In this document: positions 36,660 through 49,324 of the stretch, one piece after another
Position numbering within the stretch: position 1 is the first letter of the stretch
How the letters are laid out: each line of letters starts with the position of its first letter
Assembly (NCBI RefSeq): GCF_905220565.1
Contig: NC_059396.1
Coordinates: 11,427,706 to 11,491,705 of the forward strand
From: Melitaea cinxia
Taxonomy: Eukaryota > Arthropoda > Insecta > Lepidoptera > Nymphalidae
Direction of reading: 5' to 3'
Length of the DNA: 64,000 nucleotides
The notes under the pieces: model-generated
Told to the model about the DNA's origin: nothing
What the model saw: only the letters and a program-made list of their open reading frames with translations
Database searches by the model: none
Program-made: the position numbers and the translations under genes

Positions 36660-37242
36660 AACCGACTTCCAAAAAAGGAGGAGGTTCTCAATTCGACTGT
36701 ATTTTTTTTTTTTTTTTATGTATTTTACATCAGAACTTTTGACCGGGTAGACCGATTTCGACAAATTTTGTTTTAATCAAAAGGTGGTGTGTGCCAATTG
36801 GTCCCATTTAAATTTATTTGAGATCTAACAACTACTTTTCGAGTTATATCTAATAATGCGTTTTTACTTGACGCTTTTTTCGTCGTCCTACGTTGTATTA
36901 TACCGTATAACTTTCTACTGAATGTACCGATTTTGATAATTCTTTTTTTGTTGGAAAGGGGATATCCCTAATTTGGTACCATGATAAGAAAACCAAGATC
37001 TGATGATGGGATCCCAGAGAAATCGAGGGAAACTCTCGAAAATCTGCAATAACCTTTTACTGGTTGTACCGATTTTGATAATTTTTAATTTAATCGAAAG
37101 CTGATGTTTATCATGTGGTCACATATAAATTTTATCGAGATCTAATAACTGCTTTTTGAGTAATCTTTGATAACGCGTAGTTGCTTGACAATTTTTTCGT
37201 CGATCTACGTTGTATTACTTGTCGATGTAATTGAAGTCGGTT
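36660..37242. mobile_element. TIR element with internal 150-bp duplication
   Basis: Starts 'aaccgacttccaaaaaagg' at 36660 and ends '...gaagtcggtt' at 37242, giving a 10-bp terminal inverted repeat. Unit A (36751-36900) and unit B (37068-37217) are diverged direct copies. Both begin 'accgattt' and end 'ctacgttgtatta', and both are exactly 150 bp. A further partial start 'accgattttgataatt' lies at 36926. No ORF. I recall this as an abundant non-autonomous repeat in Lepidoptera; its superfamily is not known to me. Confidence 0.75.
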
Positions 37243-37608
37243 TTTTTTCGTTTGCGAGCAAACACAATTATTATTTTTTATACTTGTGAGCATAGGATAG
37301 CCTTGCCTTAATTAGTATATGAATACAGGTATTGTGAAATTCTTTGTTTTAAGCAAAACGAAAATGACTGTTTCAGTTACACGTCGAAATAAAACGATTT
37401 TAATGCTTTTAGAGAAACCGTATACCGCTATTTCTGGACGGAAAATAATTCTCCTTTTTAAATAGTTTGTTCATAGTTGCATTGTTTCTTGTTCTGGTAA
37501 TGTTATTTTTCGCTTTTATTTACTGCAACAGGGTTAATCCAAAACAGTGTTACTTGTGCTTCTTTATTTAATTTTACTTATTATGTACAATTATATTGTT
37601 TCAACTGA
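37243..37608. other. AT-rich sequence, nothing recognised
   Basis: No feature seen. Confidence 0.4.
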
Positions 37609-37609
37609 G

Positions 37610-37865
37610 GTAGGGCACAACAGGAAATTTGCTGCTCAAATATGGAGCAGCCCGACTGGGGTAAGTACCTCGCTAATAACACTGCTTTCAAGCAGTGTTG
37701 TGTTCCTGTTGGTGAGTAAGGTGACCAGACCTCCTGGGGAAATAGGGGATACGGTCGGCAACGCGCTTGCGATGCTTCTAGTGTTGCAGACGTCTATAAG
37801 CTACGGTAATCGCTTACCATCAGGTGAGCCGAGCGCTTTTATGCTGACCTAGTTGTTTTAAAATA
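37610..37865 (+). repeat. Dispersed 'cttaccatcaggtgagccg' repeat, copy 4 (best preserved)
   Basis: Contains 'gctgctcaaatatggagcag', 'cccgactggggtaagtacc', 'aacactgctttcaagcagtg', 'cggtaatcgcttaccatcag' and 'gctgacctagttgt'. It is the longest copy and can serve as a reference for the others. The 101-codon frame at 37547-37852 falls within it and is not a gene. Confidence 0.75.
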
Positions 37866-39288
37866 ATGTATTTAATTTTACACTAATTTGTAAGAATATT
37901 ACTCAGAGGAAATAATTGTTATTTTTTTTTTGACGATATTAGGTCTGTTATGCTAATTGTAAGATAAACCAATGGGTAGTATTGAATTAAGAACATTACC
38001 TACACACCAACTACAGAAGTCTTTACTTTTGGTAGTTTGGTTTGGTGGAACGTTACCGTTTCGTAAATATGCGTGAATTTTTTGTAAATGTAAAAATTAT
38101 GAAGTTGCACCTTGCCATTGTCTATTTATATTCATAATTCTACTTCCGAATATATAAAACAGTATTATTATATATTCCAGTATCTTTTCTTGAATAAAGA
38201 AACACCACTTTACGTGAATAAGAAAAGTTTTAATGAATCAGTATTGAATTGCCTGTATTTAGTACAAATGAGTTAAACTTTTGTTTAAAATTATTTTATT
38301 TTTAATTAACGACGATTTCAAGCATCGACCGACTAGATGGCCGTATTTTTTCCATAATTAAATAATAATACAAACATTCAATTGCAATTTCGATTTTCAA
38401 TACATTGTTTATAATTTTGGTTATAATTAGTATTTTATTTATATATACTTTGGTCGTTATAGACGACGAAAGTACTACGACTTAAGAAGAATCTTGAAAA
38501 AAAAATGTACTTAAAATGAAGTTTCTTCTTGATGTCTTAAGGATACTGATAAAAGTGCACGACAATCTGATTATGAGTGCTGCAAAAATTTTGACGTCGA
38601 GAGAAATGAGCTCTTTTTAACTTTATATCACACTTCTTAAATGGTGTATGACATGATTGCAATGTAGGATTGTTTTAATCTAAGATTTTTTTACAAAGCT
38701 TATCCAAACAAAAAGACTGGCTTTGTCGAAATAAAACGAAACAAATATTATTTTTCGTTCAAATGTTGATGCTTTTTTAATAAAGGGGAAAAAATGATGT
38801 GTTCTGTAGTAGAATAATAAAAATATAAAACATTTCACCTTATTAATACATTTTCACATCTTTTGTTTTTGTATGGGTGGAATGGATTATAATTTTTTTT
38901 TTGTTATTTGGCATCGGTAGTGGTCTCTGAGTTGTAATTAATCTGGCTTCTCGTCTGTTCCCGGGGGCTTTAGTATTTAGCAATGGAAATAATGAGCGGC
39001 GGCGTTCTCTGAGCCGTGATTGGTGCTTTTAATATGCAAAGGCGCGTGATAACGGTCGGCAAGCTATGTCGTATTCACTGCAAAAGTATAATTCCTAACA
39101 TTTTAATTCGATTTATTATCCAGTCGTTAAAGCGGAATTTGCGTAATATATTTCAACATCTCTTTAATTAAAATTCCTTCAGAACACGGTTAGTTGGCAT
39201 TCTTAAGGACTTTATATTAAATTTTATTGATACATTTGGAGTCTTACTGACTAAATAAAACAGCCTGGCTACTCATCACTTTATCATC
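37866..39288. other. No gene recognised
   Basis: AT-rich with a GC-richer patch at 38950-39070 that shows no coding frame or known repeat. Confidence 0.4.
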
Positions 39289-39291
39289 CCT

Positions 39292-39535
39292 TCAGCCTAT
39301 CACAGTCCACTGCTGGACATAGGCTTCTACAAGCTCGCGCCAAAAATGGGGTGAACTCATTAGGGCTGACTTTGTCGCACCGAAGACGCTGCTGCCCTCT
39401 TCGGCCTGTGTATTTTAAAGCCTGCAGTTGGATGGCTATCCCTTCATCAGTCGGCTTTTTAAATTCCAAGTTGGTAATGAAACTGTGTTATTCCTTAGAG
39501 GAGATGACCTCTTACGAAACCCATTATGAGCCGGC
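39292..39535 (-). repeat. RTE-tail repeat, minus, degenerate
   Basis: 'cagcctatcacagtccactg', 'tttgtcgcaccgaagacgct' and 'agttggatggctatccc' match 28520-28845. The distal end is eroded after about 39530 and no target duplication is visible. Confidence 0.75.
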
Positions 39536-40210
39536 ATACTATAGAGTTTTAATTAGAAAGAGTCGCAATTAAAACTGAAGTTAAAATCAAAATTATAATA
39601 AACTATTACGTTTTTGAATTTATGTCATTTTGAATTTGACTGCACACTACTTTTAAATACTCAAATCCTATTGTCTTACACAACAAAAAAAAAAAAAAAC
39701 GAACTTAAATGCGTCCGTTGGAATAGGATTACAACTTAAATGTGTTTGAGCTCAAAAGTGAAAAAAAAAATCACGTGTAAGATCGTCGTAATCTTCTTTG
39801 CTTTTTACTCTATCTGGAATTAAATCAGGCCCAACGCTACAGCTGAATTTAATTCCAAAAACGAGGTATATTTATCATTTCCATTAACAAAAGTTATCGC
39901 TAAGTTAACGTGATTATCGGCTACTCGACATTTTAAGGAAACAGTAATGGCTTCGGTAAAAACGTTACTTTGGGATAATAAATATCAATAAATTCTGAAT
40001 CTCTGTTAATATTAAAATATTCTACTTCTTTCCTACTAGCTACCAACAACATAATCGAATTAATCTCTCTAGCACGATGTATATACTTATTATGTATGTA
40101 ACACGATGAAATACATGTACTACGAGTATATCTTAGCGCATACAACGCAATAGCATTGAACTGTAACATGATATTCATGGTGTTTTCAGAAGTATATTAT
40201 GTGTAATACT
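39536..40210. other. AT-rich sequence, nothing recognised
   Basis: A-run at 39685-39700. No gene seen. Confidence 0.4.
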
Positions 40211-40212
40211 AT

Positions 40213-40425
40213 CGACCCGCCCCGGCTTCGCACGGTTGCAAAAACTACCAGTATTCCTCTACTATATTATGCATGTATTATACATATAAACCTTCCTCTT
40301 CAATCACTCTATCTATTAAAAGAAACCGCATCAAAATCCGTTGCGTAGTTTTCAAGATTTAAGCATACATAGGGACAGAGAAAGCGACTTTGTTTTATAC
40401 TATGAAGTGATATAGTAATATGTCT
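40213..40425 (-). repeat. Degenerate transposon remnant ('cccggcttcgcacgg' end)
   Basis: 'cgccccggcttcgcacggtt' and 'aaatccgttgcgtagttttc' are typical of the same old repeat class as 25950 (plus) and 45118. Confidence 0.55.
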
Positions 40426-40489
40426 ACATCATATGTCATAGTGTCTACTTAACGTTTTGAAGTGATATTTTTGTGGAATCGTTGTGATT

Positions 40490-40700
40490 CTAAAACTTGA
40501 CGAAACGAAAACGCGTCACGATGAAGAAACAACCACATAAATATATCGGAGAGAATGAGATAGAATACACTACACATTATTTTATATTCTCTGTGAAACA
40601 AATCTCTCGTAGGCTACTTTTCAGAAGTTACACTTCCGCTGTTGTGAATTCCACACACACAAACACATTTTTATATAGGCAACGCTTATTTATGATTTAC
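40490..40700 (+). repeat. Dispersed repeat, diverged copy B
   Basis: Block order as in 4266-4515: 'gacgaaacgaaaacgcgtca', 'gagagaatgagatagaatac', 'cacttccgctgttgtgaatt', then a CA-rich run. The 73-codon frame inside is not a gene. Confidence 0.45.
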
Positions 40701-42095
40701 AATAGAGTAATAAGTTGAACAGTTTAATATCGTTTTACATGAAATATGTGCTCCGTTTATTGAGTTTGGAAAACAAGTCGGATAGTTTCTATTTGCTTAC
40801 GAAAAACAAGTACATTATCAGATTTTAAGATCAAAGCTTGTTTGGGTTTAACTTTATATTGTACAATAGATAGCTCTTGTTGTTTATTTCGGTCATGTAT
40901 ATTAAAACGGGGATCACGTAACGGTGGTTAGGTAAAGAAATTTAAATACAAATTGGTATTTTTAAAAATTTCCACCTTTTGGTACTGGCTTGTTAAAATA
41001 GAGTCTATGAAATGTGCAGCGTTTGTCAAGACCTCGAGGGAACTGTTTATATAGCAGTGGACGACAAGTCGAGATATGCCACTGTATTCGGGATAGCTTT
41101 CGCGTTTAGTTGTACAGACCTAATTGCGATTTTATATAGTAGCACGATTGTAAGCACGGTTTTAAACATTAAACTAGCAGTCTTCTCATACTTCGTAGTT
41201 AAAATGCTAATGTAATTGTGATAATGAAACAGTTATGTTACCACGGGTTTTATTTTACACAATTTTGAGCACATTTTACTTATATTTACTATAAAATCAG
41301 TTTAATTAACAAAATGTACGCAACGATCACGATGATATATGTAAATGGGATACGACTTGTGATTATTTCGAAAATGATAATCATACTTTTCTCTATTCCG
41401 TCTCTACATATGACGTGCGCGCTCCATTTTGTATTATTATTTTTTATATCTTTCTAAATCATACATTAAAAGAGCGTCTCTTTCATTCATAAACTCGTTC
41501 ATTTAAAGTTCTTCTTCATTACAATCGACAAAAATATTTGATGTATCCATACAAAAAAAAAAAAAAAACAAAAATGTCATGGCAAGGCATTCTAAAACAT
41601 ACATTAACATATTCATTTTTTAAAAAGCAAGATGAATCTAATGACACAACTTTCAGTGTTTTAAAATTTGCACGTTATGCATTTTTCGTATTACGCTTTT
41701 TACAATGTCAGCGTTAAGATAATATTTAGTAATGTTCACACTTAACAAGCTCGCCCGCTCGTCTTGAAGTAGTGGTGACATGATGCGATTAAATCTTAGT
41801 TTGTTTTCCGACTGAATCTTGTTTAACGAGGTTTTTGTTTAATTAAAAGCGAGGTGGGAAGTCTGTTTCATTTATGTAAATGCTTAAACACTTAAAATTT
41901 GTTACGTTCTTAGTTGAGCAACGTGTTTTTCCTATCACATTTTCGAGCTACATCTAATGTAACAGACAATATTAGCTGTGTCTTTCGTTAACACCTAATA
42001 CTTTAATGTAGGAGTGACTTTGTATTCCTTATAGTATTGTTTAACTTCGCTTCTTTTCTTTTTGCTTATGTACTGATTGTCAAATTAGAATAAAT
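40701..42095. other. AT-rich sequence, nothing recognised
   Basis: The 67-codon frame at 41012-41215 lacks recognisable motifs. Confidence 0.4.
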
Positions 42096-42098
42096 TAC

Positions 42099-42151
<53 letters not shown>

Positions 42152-42186
42152 GATATTTTATTTTTATATATATATATATATATATA
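42099..42186. repeat. (TA)n microsatellite with duplicated edge
   Basis: Two TA arrays (about 42100-42147 and 42166-42186), each followed by 'attgatattt'. The second array with its edge looks like a partial duplication of the first. Confidence 0.9.
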
Positions 42187-42239
42187 ATTGATATTTTGGT
42201 TGCTGGTTTTTTTTTTATGAAATAGAGACAAGAAAAGAA

Positions 42240-42432
42240 TAAATGCTTCACACTCAACGGTCCCCTGTAGGATTTTTTCCTGTGTCGGGGTACACACAAA
42301 CTATCACAAGTACAAACGCCCAGATCACGACAAACATCTATAAGACCAATTTAAATCTTTGTTGTGTGGTAATCGAACTCGTGACCGCAAGCGGCAACAG
42401 CTCTAACAGACAACTGCGCCAATACCAAAGTA
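42240..42432 (-). mobile_element. tRNA-derived SINE, minus strand
   Basis: The complement of the B box, 'ggtaatcgaactcgtgaccg', lies at about 42368-42387, and an A-box-like region lies near 42415. The body 'cccagatcacgacaaacatc' and 'tataagaccaatttaaat' is related to the SINE body at 36240-36290. The 70-codon frame here is not a gene. Confidence 0.65.
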
Positions 42433-44005
42433 AAAAAAAAACTTGCTACAAATGAATGACAGGGTTTGCAAGGAATGTGACGTTTTGAAAATTAGCGTTT
42501 ATTTTCAATTTAAGTAAACGTACAGTTTATTTGAACCATTAACTTTATTGTTATATAGAACATTATAGATTTTCCTGTTATTTAAGTTTAATGAATGGAT
42601 TTGACGTTTAAATCCAATTGTGCTCAATAAGGTTATTAAATATTATCGGCAAACCATATTTCATTTGTATCGAAACTGTAGAAGAGATTTAAATTAATAA
42701 GCGGACACTGGCTAGGAAGGAATTTATGAATAATAATTATTAAATTTAATGCTATTATTTTATTTTTATAAAATTTGTGTTTCAAATAGTTTGATAGCTT
42801 TTTGTTATACGCATCTTAAAAATGAAATCTAATTACTTGCTAATTTTAATATGTTATATCAACTTTAAAAGTGTAGGCAAGGAAGATGCTATTGTATTTA
42901 TACTACAACATATAATCAGTCAAAATGAAATTTGATAAATATTGTAATTTGTACTGAAACAATGTGCGTATTGTTTACATTCACTAAAATATACATTTTA
43001 CTTTATCAAATCAACTCCCGTAAGCGTAAAAATCTTCAATTAATTTATCGGTAACGAGCACGAGCATAAAACAATAAATAATTATCTGTTCCCGATGGAA
43101 TTATATTTGGCAAAGCCGATTGTTTATGTCGTTATCTTCGACTCACAGGCCTAGTAAAAGGTTCGATGGGACTAAAATTGCGTTCCGCATATCTTTGGAT
43201 TCTACATATTTTTGGAGCCGGATCCATAATAAATCTTCTTCGACTTAAAATAAAATTATACCCTTACATTAATTATTCATTCTTTTGCTGAACGCCCCGA
43301 CATTTATATTCGAAGTTTGGCGTAACCGCCATTTAAACGGGAATACCTAAGACGTCTTGTTGTGTAACTTGATTATCGTAATAGGATTTTATGGTCGTCT
43401 GTTAAACTCGATCTTAGCGATTTACGTTCTATCAGAACGGAAAATCGTTGTAACCATTTGTATTATGAAAATTCATAATCGATTAATTAAAGTATTCGAA
43501 AGCGTATTTCGATGATTAAAATATTAGTTTTCGGATCAGTTTTGTAAAACAAGAGGGGATGAGAGAGGAGTGGTTAATAGGTGGAATGAAATCAGAAGTA
43601 GGTACTTGTAAAGTAAGGTCCGCGTCACGAAGCTCGCTTCGTTAGAGGGCCTTTCACGCTACTCAAGCACAGATGACCCGTCATATTTGTATTTTGTTCA
43701 CGGAATTTTCGAATATATTATTTTGTATTAACTTATACAGAGTTAGTGGATAGGTTGTTGGGTATCGTTAATATGCCACGCTCAGACGTTATATTTATAA
43801 ATACGTAAGTGTGTTATGCGTAAGTATTCGAGGCTATTTCTAAATAGGTACATCACTTTATTTTCGAGTAACTATATCATAATTTTCTTCAATCATTTTA
43901 ATAAATTCGCACAAATAAAACAATAACATGTGTAGTAAAATTACAGCGATAAGGCCACCCTTTGTACCTTATAACACTTTGTTAAAATCAATCTGATATG
44001 TATTA
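42433..44005. other. No gene recognised
   Basis: AT-rich. Mildly GC-richer unidentified patches at 43080-43240 and 43610-43690; the latter has a small palindrome 'gaagctcgcttc'. Confidence 0.4.
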
Positions 44006-44007
44006 TT

Positions 44008-44052
44008 TCTGTTTTGGTGTACAATAAAGAAAATTGTTATTAAAAAAAATAT
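44008..44052 (+). repeat. LINE 3' tail
   Basis: 'ttttggtgtacaataaagaa' followed by an A/T tail, as at 22265 (+) and 23885 (-). Confidence 0.5.
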
Positions 44053-45112
44053 CATATATCGTTTCCAATGGAATCGAGTTGTTGAAATTTTAAAGAATGT
44101 TTCATTTCAACATGTCGTACAGTTTCTAAAGCACGTAGTTTCAACATACACGTTTGTCAAAGTGCATAACTCTCATATCTCGTACGAGTTGCACGTGCAC
44201 CTACATTGGCAATAATGGATAAAACTGGTAAATATTTATTGAAAATAATTTGTTCACTGACATTTAAAAAAAAACATGATTTTTAATAATAAAATTAACA
44301 GTTTTTTGTTTTATTAATATATTTATATTAGGAAGAATATAGTGGTTAATAATAATAGGAATATATAGTGGTTACAATTTTAGGAACGAAAATTAATGTG
44401 CACATAGTTTTTTCGTTTATTTGTCATCATGACTGACTCACACTGTTTGCATTATAGAGTATTTACTCTTATTTAACGTCAATATTATTTATTTTGTTTA
44501 AAGATTTTACCAAAAACTAGGCTGATTACTAGATTATTCATGTTGCCAGCATATAAGCTATTTATACATAATTATTACCGGTCGATGTTGCTTTATCAGT
44601 GTATTTGGAAAGCCCCAAATACGGTATCAATTTTTAGCGAATATTGCCGTCGAAACATTTCAGTCTGTTCCAGCAGTTGTGTAACTAACAACATGTTATT
44701 TGCTTATGTTTAGAATTATATTCAAGCTTAACTTGCCAAATACAATTGTAAGTTTACGTTATGACATATGATAAATGCAAGAAGTTTTCCCGAATATTCG
44801 AGAATGTCGACTTGTTTAGTGTTTATTTAAACTATGTACAAAGTGATAAAATTGTGCAGTATCTACAAAAAAAAAAAAAAAAATTACGAATCAGTACGTA
44901 TTTGCGCGTAAAAGATAAGCAATTGATGCTATAACGTCTTCGTGTCGTGATGTGTCAGATGCAATTCCATTTCAAGTATTCAGTTTCAGTTTTAATTTTA
45001 TTTCACGCATTTTGATGATTGAGGTTCTTATGTAATAGAAAACGTCACGTCGTTTATCGTACGCGGACAAAACAATAAGAAAAATATATCTTTATTAAAA
45101 ATATATATATAA
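44053..45112. other. AT-rich sequence, nothing recognised
   Basis: A short imperfect tandem 'aatatagtggtta' occurs twice at 44337-44375. A-run at about 44868-44882. Confidence 0.4.
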
Positions 45113-45114
45113 TA

Positions 45115-45530
45115 TACTAGCGAATCGTCCCGGCTTCGCACGGGTGCAATACTGATACTAAATATACTACAATGTCTTTATTTATAGTGTGAAGCTAGCT
45201 TATAGCATGGTTATTAACATAATAACAACAATATTCAAATATGCGTCGTTAGATTACACGTTGTTACAGAATGTGTTGAAGAAATTAAGGTTCACTGCTC
45301 GTTCCCGTAGGTGATAGCGTGATAATATGTAGCCTATATGTTGATCCGACTTCTTAATAATATTCGTGCCAAATTTGAAGTAAATCCATGCAGTACTTTT
45401 TGAGTTTATCCCGGAAAATTCTAAAAACTATATTTTTGGCTTCGGTATCGAATGTAGATCACACCCCAAGTATTCTTTAAAAAAATATTCAATGTACAGT
45501 TTTGATTTTTCTACCATTTTTTTATATGTA
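45115..45530 (-). repeat. Degenerate transposon remnant
   Basis: Starts 'actagcgaatcgtcccggct' 'tcgcacgggtgcaa', the reverse of the end seen at 26100. 'caaatttgaagtaaatccat' inside is typical of these repeats. Confidence 0.55.
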
Positions 45531-46025
45531 TAGATTATAATCGCTTATGTTATGATTTATGCTATTTACTGTAACATTATTTCGTTTTTTTTTTTTATGA
45601 GTCCCTTGAAAATAATGCAAATTTACAGTAAAATCGGTTTCACTTTTGAATATGCTAAAATTGGAGAGATACGTGTGCCAGATCGGTTTGCAAATGTGCG
45701 TTTAGCATTTTTGTTGTTTGAGGCCACGCCTTGCACTGTCTGTCGATCGGTCTGCACAAACAAAAGAATTGAATTTACATTTTAACCGAGCAAAAACTGG
45801 ACCCACCTGACCGTTAACTCATCCCAGCTGCGTTTTTCTAAAGTACAAAATAACTTTAAAACTTAGCTAAGATATTTCTCGATTTATTTCATGTATATTT
45901 TTTATACTTTTAAAGAAAATGAAGACTCATTATAAATTCATCATCATCATACATTATCATTCATTAAAAATTATAATATGCGGCCAAAAATTTATATTTT
46001 TTAATCCAAGTAGTTCGGAAAAAAA
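45531..46025. other. No gene recognised
   Basis: The 77-codon frame at 45552-45785 has no recognisable content. Confidence 0.4.
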
Positions 46026-46029
46026 GCGC

Positions 46030-46238
46030 ATGACTCACCTGATGATTGGATTACTGTAGCTTATAGGCACCTGTAACACCAAAAGCACTGCAAACGCATT
46101 GCCGACCTTACCCCCGACCCACTCCTCAGGAATCAGGCTACCTTATAGTATTATTTAGCTGTAAGATTGAGGTATTTCCCCAGTTGGGGTACTCCCGATT
46201 TTGAGCAGAATATTTTCTGTTATTCAGTACCTCAATGA
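46030..46238 (-). repeat. Dispersed 'cttaccatcaggtgagccg' repeat, copy 5, minus
   Basis: 'gactcacctgatgattggat', 'tataggcacctgtaacacc', 'gcaaacgcattgccgacc' and 'agttggggtactccc' are the complement of the blocks in 37610-37865, diverged. Confidence 0.7.
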
Positions 46239-46639
46239 TTGAAAAGAAAATGGTAATAAAAAAATTAATAATAAATACTTCTATGCAAATACCGAAACAG
46301 ATTTAAACCTAAAATTCATAACAGTGTAAAAAAATGCAAACACCACGCTTTAATAGTATACAGCCGTTATTTCTCTCATTTCACATTTTTTTCCATAAAA
46401 ATCATAAGCCTTATCTCAAATAAATCACGAGCTAGAAGCTTGCATTTATTGCGAAGCGTAAATTAAAAAAGTTACACGAATTTTCAGTGAATTATTGAGC
46501 ACAGTTGTCTGTCGGTTTCTAGGGAATAGCATCGCCGTTACTGCGTTTCGTTTAATTTTAAATGGCGGCTTATTCAATCAAATATTGGACAGGTGAACAA
46601 TGATTTTCTTATTTATGATCAAATGTTACCAAATGTGAC

Positions 46640-46805
46640 TGAATATTACGAAGGTCATTGCTAGAGGTAAATTAGTGATATAATTTTCGGCGGTGCGTTC
46701 GGATGTGATGGCCGGTTGTAGTGCGAACGAGCGCGGGAGAGTGACCCATGGCTAACTCTCCAGACCTGGGTCAGCTTGCTGCTAGCCTTCTCCGGCTCAT
46801 CATAG
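46640..46805 (+). CDS. Candidate first coding exon of an unidentified host gene
   Basis: A GC-richer stretch leads to an ATG at 46748 in good insect context (gacccATGGC). Nineteen codons plus one base follow (MANSPDLGQLAASLLRLII + G), then the donor ATAG|GTGAGT at 46805/46806. The peptide start is not one I can assign to a family. An upstream ATG at 46708 opens a 15-codon uORF that overlaps the main start and ends at 46753, so translation may be dampened or the exon may be non-coding. The upstream limit (transcription start or acceptor) is not defined; 46640 is approximate. The reading phase fits the candidate exon at 59212. Confidence 0.5.
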
Positions 46806-49320
46806 GTGAGTTAACGTAATTGAAATTTTTTATTTATTACCAACACTGATTTAATTATTACCAGCAAAGCACATGGTAACATATTATTCAATTTTAAAAC
46901 TGACATTCGGATAAGTTTAGATATTTTAAATGTTACATATAACACGTATTAGTTTCCCTTTGAGGAATACGGTCTATTAATTTAAAGGTTTTTTAAAATA
47001 TATTAATGAATTTTCAAATTATAAATACAAATAAACATTACTAAATTCAACGATTAAAACAAATAAAAGGTAGCTTCAAATTGTATTTTGTAATCGTAAG
47101 AGATTCCAGTAAATCTAGTTAACTTACAGTAATGTAAATACACTGTGAAATCGAATTTGGTTGTTCATTGATGTGGTTTTATAATCAAAATGTTTACCTA
47201 CAATATTATTCGTCACAATCAAGGCTAGATTGAAAACGATCAATACTTGAAATTATTTCAAAGAAAATTGGTTACACGAATATTTTTATATGGTCTCGTT
47301 TTGTACGTCACTACAGTTTGTATGAAACATTCACGTTTTTGTCTTCAGGTATGTAGGAGTTTAGGCGACGGAAACAGCGTCTTTTTCTATTACAGTTTTA
47401 ATCTCCCTAATGCTTCGCCTCGAGTGTACAGTTTACAAATGTCCGCATGTCTCGGAACTATATTTATGTTTGATTCGGCCACATAACTAAACGTTTTTCC
47501 GTTAGCGCTGGCTGTTAGTCCAAGCTGTGCTCTCTAATGTTTTTTTCTGGATAGGTACTGAAACAAGTTTTCCAGAATTATAAAATTAATAAAGTAATAT
47601 TGTTAAATTTATGGCTCGTGTTATAGTTTAATATTTGGTTTTTGATACAAACTGTGTACACTTGCTAGGATAGTTTGATAAACAATTTATGTACTATCTG
47701 TGCGTTAAAGCTTTAAAATTGCATGTGAATAAATAACAGTTGGCCTGTCTTCACGAATTTATACCATTCACCGTCATTAATGTCTGTAAACACATTTAGA
47801 AGTTTTAATACTTGAGATAAATTGTGTAATTAGATTAAAAGCGTTTTGATTCAGAACTTAAAAAAAAACTCATTTGGTGCTTCCGGGTTTCGAATAAATT
47901 GTTTGAATTCATAAATTTGGAGAGCTGCTTCCTTGGATTAATTAATAATTGAGCTGCTTTAAGCATAATTATATTAAAGGCTAATTGTATTATCGATATC
48001 ATTGATTATATTGATAATCAGATTAATGCTATGTACTTTATCAGATTAATTGTGTACATGTATGAGATATAGCAGTCATCAATATTATTAAAATTAGTAT
48101 CGGCAATCAACATTATAGTTAATTAATAACTCCTCACGAAAGAGGACATTTTATAATTTTTTTTTTTTCAATAAAGGTTAGTGCCATGGCATTCAGAATT
48201 ATGGTGTAAGCTTATTACCCCGGTCTTTATTCGCTATGCGAAAAATTCACGTCGTATTTGAGATTACTGAAATGAATATTTTTATTGCATTCTGTATCCA
48301 TTCCTCTTTTAACGAATAAAATTCATTTGTTTGGATACTTTTATAAAGCGTAACACATGTTTGTTATTAGTTTTTGTTTACGATTCATAACTATTAGTCA
48401 AATGGAAACATTTTTCGTTGATCGCAACAATTTTTACTAAATATATAACATTTATTTTTAAACTTCACAAATACTATTTGGGTTACATAATAGGTAAAAT
48501 GATTATACTATTATAAAAAAATGGTAGATAAAGACACGTTTGTATTTAAATATTCTGAATAATTAATTGTTCAATATTTTTTTTCGCAAAAATAGTTGGT
48601 TGATGAATCACAATCAAAAGTCTGAACATTTCGGGCGTGATTCTTGTGTAGTATATAGTTTTAAAGATCAAGGAAATTGGAATTGTGCCACTGAAACTTG
48701 GGTCAATATGCTAGTACCATAACAACCTCAAACCTAAATTATAATATGGAATAGCTATGTTGAAACCTATTTTTTTTTTATAAATAATTAATTAATGTTT
48801 ACATTTACAGTTCTTAAACATAGAACTTATTTTTTATTGCTGTCGTTACTTAACTTTTAATAGAGTGAGAAAGAGAAAGATATATAGGAAATAAATATAA
48901 AAATACTAATTAACTAAGCAGCTTATCAGCCTAACTTGTCGTACAAAATAGTTATCATTTCAGTAGTTCCAGAAATAATTTAGATAGACGCGAGAGGGCG
49001 CCATAAATTTAATATATATTAAATGACAAGTTAGTTGACTCTAAGTTTTTTTTTTGTTATTACGATAACCAACAGCTTTTTAGTTTATACATACTATAAG
49101 CGATTACAAAAAATAAGTTACTTTTTGATGCATATTTAATTAAATCGTAAGTCATGCAGAAATGTTCCTTCTATTTATCATTAATTTTACTATGATTTAC
49201 TTAGTAGTGTTATGTGTTGTTTTATCCAACTGAGCTTACTAAAATTGAACTTATTTATATAATTGAGCACTGAAGATATAACCTTGTTCGCGTCTAATGC
49301 TTGTCATATGAAATAGATAC
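46806..49320. other. Putative intron, AT-rich, nothing recognised
   Basis: No coding or repeat feature seen apart from A/T runs. The 79-codon frame at 47247-47486 shows no support. Confidence 0.4.
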
Positions 49321-49324
49321 TTCT

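Noticed and set aside
37547..37852. 101-codon + strand open frame
   Set aside because: Mostly the dispersed repeat at 37610-37865.
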